Origin: Chrysomallon squamiferum
Lineage: Eukaryota; Mollusca; Gastropoda; Neomphalida; Peltospiridae
Assembly (NCBI GenBank): GCA_012295275.1
Contig: CM022677.1
Span: 3,420,925-3,438,424 of the forward strand
DNA length: 17,500 nucleotides
Direction: 5' to 3'
This document shows, piece after piece, positions 9,575 to 17,500 of this stretch. The translations under genes and the position numbers were made by a program. The notes below the pieces were generated by a model, which did not search any database, was not told the origin of the DNA, and worked only from the letters and a program-made list of their open reading frames with translations. How positions within the stretch are numbered: the stretch's first letter is position 1; the number at the start of each line of letters is the position of its first letter.

Positions 9575-9880
9575 TGAAAATTTGTAAATCAAATAAGTTG
9601 CTAGAACTTTCACCATATGTACACAACCATGAACGTTCATCTGTAAAACGGAGGTTGTTTATTGTCAGACTGAAGAGTTTAGAAGTTCTGATCTGACCAG
9701 CACATTTACACGAGTAACCCCTAGCAGCACTGGCTTCAGCACAGTTTGTCGTGACTGAACATATAGTAGCTATATTTCTTACAAAGCTGACAGGTGAAGT
9801 GATGTTGTCTGATACAGAACACTGGAATGTGTAGGTCTTACCTATCACACTATTGCCAACACCCGTTATGTTCATCAAAC
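9575..9880 (-). CDS. first Ig-domain exon of IgSF gene (six-cysteine, V-like)
   Basis: This is a 306-bp phase 1-1 exon: acceptor TATTTTTGCAG ending at 9881, donor TTTTCA|GTAAGT after 9575, with 101 full codons and no stop. Numbering from Leu1, the B-strand Cys20 is in KTYTFQCSVS and the F-strand Cys86 is in NNLRFTDERSWLC, where TDERSW replaces the usual DxGxY. LFSLTI is the E strand and NLFDLQIF the G strand. The usual C-strand Trp is absent. Four more cysteines (40, 46, 57, 59; ICSVTTNC and GYSCKC) lie between B and F and probably form extra loop disulfides. Sequons are at N3 and N25 (NIT in both). The exon has no start or signal peptide of its own, so at least one upstream exon is required. 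In this animal group such domains sit at the membrane-distal end of surface or secreted IgSF proteins; a ligand cannot be inferred. Confidence 0.8.
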
Positions 9881-11953
9881 CTGCAAAAATATATACAATA
9901 CAATTGTTTCAGTTGGTTGTTATTTTTCTACATTCTGCTAAATGATTTCAATATTAGAAAAAAAATTGCTAATACAGTTATTTCTAAGGGAGTATTGCCA
10001 TTTCACATGTCAATTTTATTTAAAATAAAAGAAATGGATTCCATTTTGCAACATTCTCTGGATTCCAAATTTAATTTTGTAGTGTAAGCACTGGTAGTAG
10101 ATAATTCCAAGGTGACTTTCTGTTTTGGAAATACAACCTAACTATAACTGTAGATCTTTTATCCTGATTTCAGTGATCACAATTTCTAGGTTTTCAGTAG
10201 AATAATTCCATGATGTTAATACTTAATTTATGGTGTGATTTGCACGCTGTTACCATTTCAAACAAATCTCAATTTTGTTCCATGTCTCTGCAAAGTACAC
10301 TTACATTGTTAAGTGAACCCAAGTTGGTAAATATCCATTGCTGCTAGACCATTCACATGATTAAAATTTAAATCTTTGAGAATTCAAAACTTCCCTTCTC
10401 TTTGTACTATGAAAAGTTGTTTTACCAAATTAATTAGTGAAAAGATCTAAATAGTAAATGATGAAAAACATTTAGAAGGGATAAATTAGAAAATCTTAAA
10501 TATTCAGGGGATAGAACTTTTTTTTCTTAAAGCAGCTGCATTTTTCTCAGCATCGAGGTACAGTCTTAGTTCCTCTGATGACTTTATAATAATACAAATG
10601 ACTTGTTGAGTGTTCTTTCCTGTGAAAACATTCTGTTGCACAGAAATATTTAAGAAACTTTACTGAAATAGTTCATCAAGGTTTTCTGATGCTTTTGGTA
10701 TGCGAATACATTTATTTTGGATTTACAAATGAAACTGAAAGTTTGGATTTTCGTTTGGTTGAGTAAACCGTAGTATTTATATTTTACAAAATTAAAAGGT
10801 GAGGAGATACCTCAACATCTTTCTGCTAATATTAAATGATCAAAGAAATGTCCTAATTTACATTTTAATGCCAACAAGACCCACTTTTGGATCCTTAAAA
10901 CTGCCACACACATGCCAAATGTTCTTAAATAGTAGTGAAGTCTTTTCTGCAGGTAGAAGACACCTCATTTCTTATTACATAACTGTGAAATAGTGGACAT
11001 TTCATTTGTAATAAGGCCTGCATTGAAAAAGATTACACACACAGGGATAGAATTTTAATTTCTTTTAAAGACAAATGTTGGAATTGCATCAATGCAAACA
11101 TTTCCCTTAAAGTACAGGCACCATGGCAACTTAATTTTTTTTGTTTTTCTTTTTTCACAGAAGTATTTGATGGGTTTGCTACTGAAGGCCTCTGACTGAC
11201 GGTAACATGGTGGCTGTTTATTTATTACTGATTATTGTTTTTTAATTCTTAATGTCTGTCCTACCTAAAATGTAATCTTCCCTGCTAATGGTGACCTGAA
11301 TATTTCCCTCCAGTTTGTTGTCAAAGATACTGTTTAAAAAAGTTCAGAAAACAAACCTGTATGTGATAATTAAGAAAACACAAACCTCACACCCTCCAAA
11401 TAGACCAATCTTAATGCTTTATAGTAATTTTGTGATGATGCAAGCTGACAGCATATGTTTTTCAACTGCATCAGTAACACAGTTTTTGCCAAATACCAAA
11501 TATTTTATGCAATGTTAGCATGATTGATAATCATTTAATTAGGAGTTATCATTCAACAGGTATCAGCCTTGGAAAGAGCATTGTTCAAATGAATGCAATC
11601 ATTAATCACCATGCACACTGACAGACATTCAGAAGTAGTGCAACCAATATGCCTAATCTTTGAAGTTCAACAGCTAAATTTATTCAAATCACTTGTACCT
11701 GAAAAAACTCGATAGCTTTGCATGTTTTCTGACTGAAGATCTTAGGTCCTGCTCTTTGTGCCATTTTATTCTTTATTGCTGTAGCATTTCTAATTTAGGC
11801 AAAGAGAAATCTAATTAAGATAATACTGATTTTGTTTTTTATTTGACAAGCTCGGTGAATCAATGGGATTTATGTAAAGGGCAGCCATTATGTTTTATTG
11901 CCATGGAAATCATCCAGATTTTAAGGCAAGTATGGAGGGCTAAACATTGTGTC

Positions 11954-12091
<138 letters not shown>

Positions 12092-12750
12092 ATGTTTAGT
12101 ATCTGCATTGCTTCCTCAACACAGTGAACACTGGCTTACTGGTTGCAGATATATGGAGCTTATATTATAATGGCCAACTGTGTTTGAGAAGAAAAATATT
12201 CAAATTACAAGTTATTAAAAATATAAACAACATGCATTGAAAGCAAGTTTATACATTAAGGTATTTTCATAACAATCATTTGAAATAGTGACAGCCCTTT
12301 CTAGTTGCACATAAAAACTGTCATCTTCACTAAACAGGAAAAGGAATTTATGGCCATTTTGCCAATAGTGAGACCATCTTGGCAATATCTATACCAATTT
12401 TTATCAAAATCTGAATCATTTTGGTTCTGACAGGACATTTATTGGCTGATCTGTCATGGAATGACCCATTAAATTAATGCTGAGCAATTGGTTAAATTGC
12501 AAGGCTGACAAGGTTGCATGGGTTTGTGCACTTTCACATGCCCTTTCTATACTGGCATAAGCAGTTTATCAAAATACTTAACCAAAAATACTGAATAAGA
12601 GTTCAAATAGATAACTTACTTAAACTGAAAAAGACTATGTATATTTTATATATGTTTACATGTAGAGTAGACTGACCTACATTTATGTGAAACTAAATGG
12701 TGCCAAAAATGATGATATCATTTAAACACATTAGCAGGAATTACAAAATA

Positions 12751-12970
12751 CTAAGCTGAGAGCAAACTATACAAACAGTAATCACATCCACTAGAGAAAT
12801 AAATACTAAGCTGAGAGCAAACTATACAAACAATAATCACATACACTAGAGAAATAAATACTAAGCTGAGAGCAAACTATACAAACAATAATCACATCCA
12901 CTAGAGAAATAAATACTAAGCTGAGAGCAAACTATACAAACAATAATCACATCCACTAGAGAAATAAATA
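12751..12970. repeat. four-copy 55-bp minisatellite
   Basis: Units start CTAAGCTGAGAGCAAACTAT at 12751, 12806, 12861 and 12916 and end GAAATAAATA, exactly 55 bp apart. Copies differ at single positions (CAGTAATC against CAATAATC, and CATACAC against CATCCAC), showing recent expansion. No frame stays open through all four copies in a way that suggests coding. Confidence 0.97.
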
Positions 12971-14274
12971 CAAAACACTAGGTGAAGACCTAATCACCAT
13001 TTAATATGAAACAGATAACAACAACAATACTTCTAAACCATATAAAGTAAATCACTATAGTAACTTAGTAGAATATTTGTCAGAATCAAACAATAATGTG
13101 AGCTAGTATCATTCATTAATGTGAGTAAACATTTTCAAAATAGGACTTTATGAAATCTACACAGACTTAAATATTTAACCAATAAACAATACATTTGTAT
13201 TACATTTTGGACCTAGTTACAACATATACTTTATGTATTGTTCTGTTAATAATCACTTACAAATAATAGTTATTTGCATTTTGAAACATAATTTAATACA
13301 CAGAAATCTGCACACGACAGGTGGGTGACACATGATAAGGTTTTCACATTCCTTATGTTATTTTGACTCACTGTGGGCACCATATTTTACAAATCAAAAA
13401 AACAAAACAATGTTTTTTAGAAATTAATAATAAATAAAAATTGTGTTATTTGTGTTGTTAAGTTATTGTGGTCATTATGTACCAATTGTGCACATCAAAT
13501 ATATGGCTTTCTTATTGTAACTATTCTGCCCATGTGGTGAATATTATTATTATTATTAATTGTATATATATATCCACTGTATTAGAATAAAAAAAAAACA
13601 TGTATGATAACACTACGTAAGTTCAATAATATAAAATTTGAAAAAGCATTTTTCTTCACATAAATGGATGATGCCTGGGTGAGATGGTCATATTCCTCAT
13701 TTCTCTCTGTTTAAAATGGTTATATTATTAAATTCATTATCATTCATTGCATTCTTGAACACACTTCTTACAACAGAAATGATGACCAAACCATGTACCA
13801 TTCTGGCTGTTGTATGTATTTGAATGCAAATAAAGACATCTGTCAACTGTTTTATACCAAATGCATCCTCTGATGCTAATGTCAGATGTAAGAATTAAGA
13901 TCATTAATCAATCCTAACCTTATTCTGTATATATTACATTTACCCCAAGACACACACTCACGCATAGTGAGTGATACGGTGCCACCTTTAGACTTAACAG
14001 TTTCCATCATAAATGTAATTTCAGAGGCATTTACTATCAATATTTATCATGTTACAATATTTATATTAACAGTTAATTAACTTTAATTGTAGTAATAATA
14101 ATAATAAAAACAACAAAAAAACAACTATTTTTCTGTCCAAAAACTGGTAAAAAGCACTATAAATTATAATGAACTTTGAATGTATCGGGGGAGTTATTAA
14201 AGTAACTGCTGATTTTATTTCTGTTTTACATGTAATATGACCTTTAATGCATTTAAAATGGAAATAAATAATAC

Positions 14275-14275
<1 letters not shown>

Positions 14276-14308
<33 letters not shown>
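14276..14308. repeat. 33-base poly-A tract
   Basis: An uninterrupted A run. It makes a Phe-run frame on the minus strand that is not a gene. It could be a retroposon tail, but no element body is recognised on its 5' side. Confidence 0.95.
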
Positions 14309-14309
<1 letters not shown>

Positions 14310-14568
14310 AAAACAACCGCCAATGTCTGTGAATATTTGAAAAAAATATAATAATACGAAACGGGTACGAAGTGGCATGAGGTCAAAGTTACCCTGAAAA
14401 CAAACCAAAAAATGGAAAACGACCTTTGCAACAATTTCTATTCAATAACAGATTTCTGTATCTACGAGTTGTTGATTATATGACACATTTCAACAAATTA
14501 CTTGTAATAATCCGTGTAGAATAAACTGCATTATGAAGGAATATACGTTTAAAAGTTGGTAAATACTG

Positions 14569-14985
14569 CCGGGTGGGACGCTGCGATCTTGGATTTCGAT
14601 CGGAAATACCCGTGAGCGATCGTAAACCGATACGTCGGGCTGTTAAAATGCCAGATTGAAGAGTTTTACATCCATGTTCTGTATTGTTTGTGGTTATAAA
14701 GGCATGAATGGTTGTTCATATTCTTACCAAACCATGTAGAACACTTCTCCTGACTACATTTTTACTTTAATCAAACTTTTTAAACTGGATTATCGTAGCG
14801 CAAACGCATGCATAGTAAATCGAAAGTATAATGGTATAGAAGATTAACGTATTCAGTTTTCTCACTCGCTATGTTCGTCGTGTCAGAACCCATCAGAAAA
14901 TAGCTTTCAGGCAGAGTTTGTACAATTAAATACCATTTTTTCCCCCGCAGACACAACTTATGCCGTCACGAGTTGTCGTTCCTGT
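14569..14985. promoter_or_regulatory. CpG-dense patch, possible promoter region
   Basis: Bases 14569-14640 hold 11 CpG in 72 bases, against near absence in the neighbouring AT-rich DNA. Further CpG clusters continue at about 14797-14880 and 14944-14982. On the minus strand a donor-like TTTG|GTAAGA occurs at about 14729; on the plus strand a strong acceptor-like TTTTTTCCCCCGCAG ends at 14950. An unmethylated promoter or first exon in either orientation would look like this. For the IgSF gene it would lie about 4.7 kb upstream of the first Ig exon. No TATA box or start codon with a signal peptide could be tied to it. Confidence 0.3.
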
Positions 14986-15493
14986 CAGTCCATGTTAAAG
15001 TGTAAAGATTTGTTTGCGCTGTTATATATATATATATGGGAATTGGTACTTATAGGCGGCAGCTCAGAAATAAAATTATTTATATATTTTTTTTTAATAA
15101 AAACCCTTTCACTGAGAATATTTTTCAGTTTTTTTCCAGTACTTTTTTGTTTTACTCCTGATAGGTCTATATAAAGATAGTCAATTACATAATTAAAAAA
15201 TTGTACACATCCACTGTACCTGGTTAAACTTGGCAGACCATCCTTTTTCTTACCTTTATAAACTGTCATCTTGTCACCATAATTGGTGTATCATGTATGT
15301 ATGCAAACATTTCCATGTAACTTAAACATTCTAGTGAGCATAAATAATCTATTTCTGGAAAGGTATATGGCTATTTATTATATTACATTTTATTTATTTA
15401 ATTAATTTTATTTAAAAAAACAAATCTGCTTGATGCACTTGACTTATTTTGGTCATAGTGAACTTTTAATGATAACCTAACCCACATGAACAA

Positions 15494-15607
15494 ATGGCTG
15501 CCTGTGTTATAGTGGTCGACAAAAAGAAAAAAAAGGAAGACTTTGAGAAACAGAAACAAAAAATTGTTTATGATTTTAAATTATGTTTTTATATCATAAC
15601 TAAGTAA
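15494..15607 (+). CDS. possible 37-codon small ORF
   Basis: The ATG at 15494 has G at +4. The frame reads MAACVIVVDKKKKKEDFEKQ and continues KQKIVYDFKLCFYIITK to TAA 15605-15607. The first half (hydrophobic start, then a charged Lys/Glu helix) looks more protein-like than surrounding frames, but the Lys run comes from an A-rich stretch and the end drifts into AT-biased residues. It might be a first coding exon or chance. No family is recognised. Confidence 0.12.
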   Translation: MAACVIVVDKKKKKEDFEKQKQKIVYDFKLCFYIITK

Positions 15608-16010
15608 AACAAAAAAGAAATCCAAATACTGTAAAACCTTGGATATCATGGAGTTGTCCTTCACTGTAAGATTACCAATAAATTACTTTCTCACATCCTT
15701 TATATATGTCTCTCTCAGTTTTTCTGTTTATTTACTAAGTTACTCATTGCATTGAACATAGGACTGTCAACCATTAATAAATACAATTTATGGAATCAGC
15801 AACCATCAAATACCAACAGGCATTTCATCAGTTTGGCCGTTTAACCCGCTGAGATAACCAGACAAGTTGTTACAAATTATACAATCAGTCACAAACATGT
15901 TATTTATATGAATGTCTTTTGAAGAACTAGAACTGTAGAAGTCAACTGAAATTAACAAAGTGTTATGAATTTCTTTTATTTTTAATTTGTATTATGAAAT
16001 GAAGTATGTG

Positions 16011-16013
16011 GTG

Positions 16014-16083
<70 letters not shown>

Positions 16084-16119
16084 TTACCACTGTGCTGCAC
16101 TACCAGTGGATCTGTCATT

Positions 16120-16184
<65 letters not shown>

Positions 16185-16216
16185 ACTGTGCTGCACTACC
16201 AGTGGATCTGTCATTG
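16011..16216. repeat. compound (AC)n minisatellite, 96-bp period
   Basis: Two AC tracts (16017-16080 and 16122-16181) are each followed by the same 32-bp word, ACTGTGCTGCACTACCAGTG and on to GTCATTG (16089-16120 and 16185-16216, identical, 96 bp apart). A 9-bp inverted repeat (GTGGTAACA at 16011-16019, TGTTACCAC at 16082-16090) brackets the first AC tract. The unit seems to have duplicated as AC tract plus unique word. Confidence 0.93.
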
Positions 16217-16572
16217 CAGCCACTGACTGATCCAGTGACTATGAAGGGGAAGATGGTTAGACATATATTTAATAAATGGTATATAGAATATACCTATAAA
16301 TAAATCACAGCACATATCATTATTAGTTAACAAATAATATATAAAAATCATAATGAAACAGTATTCAGTATTTAAACTTAGTGTGTGTCTGTAAGATAAT
16401 TACTAACTGTTTCTACATTCTAAGGTCAATTTCATGAAATTTTTGTCACTGAATTGTTGTTAAGACATTAAGTACTTTTGTTAGTTGTAGTTGATTCCTC
16501 ACTATATTTATCTACTGTAATTTATACATCTGCTATATTCATATTCAAACATGGAATGCTTTTATTTCAGAT

Positions 16573-16598
16573 CAGGGACAGGCAAACACCAGCCCGCC
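16573..16598 (+). mobile_element. possible hAT-type terminal inverted repeat fragment
   Basis: The stretch beginning CAGGGACAGGCAAACACCAG and ending CCCGCC resembles the CAGGGGTCGGCAAAC...GGCCCGC type end of hAT DNA transposons. No matching opposite end, target-site duplication or transposase was found nearby, so at most it is an old fragment. Independent chance origin is possible. Confidence 0.2.
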
Positions 16599-17085
16599 AA
16601 ACTGTTCACAATTAACAAAACAGCAAAATAAAAGTAGAGATTTGAGAATGTTCAACAAAGTTATTAATATTTCCATAAACTCTTTGTACATATTTTGATA
16701 AACTATTTTTATGTTTATATTTTCTAGAAAATATTTATTACAGAAATTGTTACCGGCATTTGGAAAAATATTCTTAAGCGCTTCTTTTTAATTCATTTAA
16801 TTTACTGCAGTTTCTTTGAATTTACCACACTATTGTATATAAAACAAAACTGATAATGTTCTTTTAGTCTTTGTTGAAAGTACTTATTAATTGTTCAAGC
16901 TCTTCACGAAGTGAATAAAATATGTGACTGTATGTAACTGTCTGCCTCTTTGTGTGTATGGGTTTAAGATCCACTTTAATTTGAATCGTTTTATGATTAA
17001 AGAGACAACGTCTTTGCAAAGGAAAGTGCTCTAGTAAAACTAGGATCTAAAAACGATATTCAAAACACTGGATTTCTTATTTTAC

Positions 17086-17155
17086 CTGAATGAACAGGTG
17101 TTTCCTGGACAGAATCCATTGATACATAATAAGAAAAAATATACTGGTATCTCAT
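17086..17155 (-). CDS. candidate first (leader) exon of the IgSF gene
   Basis: From ATG 17155-17153 the minus frame reads MRYQYIFSYYVSMDSVQETP then VHS, and ends in phase 1 at TTCAG|GTAAAA (exon end 17086). The leftover G plus GT from the first Ig exon makes Gly, giving an in-frame VHS-G-LMNITG junction with a signal-peptidase-like small residue. Against it: the hydrophobic core (YIFSYYVSM) is short and weak for a signal peptide, the intron would be 7.2 kb, and an alternative frame of the same bases (YFFLLCINGFC) looks more leader-like but has no ATG. Confidence 0.2.
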
Positions 17156-17500
17156 TCAAGTATATTTGGTTTTACTAGCATTGCATTAACGAGACAATCA
17201 CATACTTGCTTTAAACATAAGTAATGATATGATATAATTATGGACTTTAGACATACTAGTGTCTATGTCAATACAAGGTATGCAGGTAATTTAGAAAACA
17301 GAAAATGAATATCTATTATCATAGTAGTGTTCAGAAACATTTCAACACAGTATTTATGTATGTATTTCTCCTTCATTTTTGCTGTCTGAATCTGTAAGAT
17401 ACATTTATAGTTGTATTTTACAAGCTAAATAAGTACTCTTACATTGAAATAATTGGATGAAAAAAGAAAGAAACAATTATTCAAATAAATAAATGAAAAC
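17156..17500. other. AT-rich DNA, nothing recognised
   Basis: No exon, repeat array or regulatory element could be supported in the last 345 bases. Confidence 0.5.

Noticed and set aside
14066-14434. Minus frame with a signal-peptide-like start (SFSIFWFVF)
   Set aside because: There is no ATG: a TAG lies in frame just upstream, and the rest is poly-Phe from the 33-base A run.
14985-15269. 94-codon minus frame starting MTVYKGKKKDG
   Set aside because: AT-biased Ile/Lys/Asn/Tyr composition and no domain. The ATG does precede a phase-1 donor (AAAG|GTAAGA) near 15252, but six codons without a hydrophobic core are not a leader.
15628-15655. Sequence resembling a pogo/Tigger-type end (CTGTAAAACCTTGGATATC)
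   Set aside because: The resemblance is short and has no matching opposite end or TA duplication, so I cannot support an element.
15963-16303. Frames containing two repeated peptide blocks (ALPVDLSL and similar)
   Set aside because: The peptide repeat reflects the 96-bp AC minisatellite duplication, not a protein.

Overview
The window is animal nuclear DNA. It is AT-rich, is broken up by long CA/TG, CT, TA, AAT and poly-A/T tracts, and its only convincing genes are split into phase-1 exons with GT-AG introns. Two immunoglobulin (Ig) exons of unusual, cysteine-rich, non-vertebrate style, long introns and many degenerate microsatellites suggest a lophotrochozoan, most likely a mollusc. That assignment is an inference. 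No bacterial feature, rRNA or tRNA gene was seen.

Minus strand, 9880 down to 5763: one immunoglobulin-superfamily (IgSF) gene. In transcription order it has a six-cysteine V-like Ig exon (9880-9575), a second, canonical Ig exon (7403-7083), and a last exon (6403-5763) with a Thr/Pro-Ser/Gly stalk, one transmembrane helix and an acidic tail of about 166 residues without a classical ITIM. All junctions are phase 1. Two in-frame TAA codons flank the last intron: one is the last full codon of the second Ig exon, the other is the fifth full codon of the tail exon. Either the gene makes a soluble two-Ig protein with the membrane exon as untranslated or alternatively spliced sequence, or it is a young pseudogene. 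The intron between them (6404-7082) holds an unexplained stretch with two overlapping coding-like frames.

Plus strand, 1-2416: the window may open on the last 16 codons of another gene (1-51). It then carries two decayed Ig fragments on the opposite strand to the gene above: a short piece at 1233-1298, and a nearly full exon at 2144-2416 with a frameshift, a lost F-strand cysteine and a stop. The locus therefore looks like part of an IgSF cluster with duplicated and dying copies.

2417-5762 is repeat-rich AT DNA ending in a 239-bp TG tract just beyond the tail exon. 9881-17500 holds no secure exon: it is either the long first intron of the IgSF gene or intergenic. Within it are a four-copy 55-bp minisatellite, a compound AC minisatellite with a 96-bp period, a CpG-dense patch at 14569-14985, and a weak candidate leader exon at 17086-17155 whose donor phase fits the first Ig exon.
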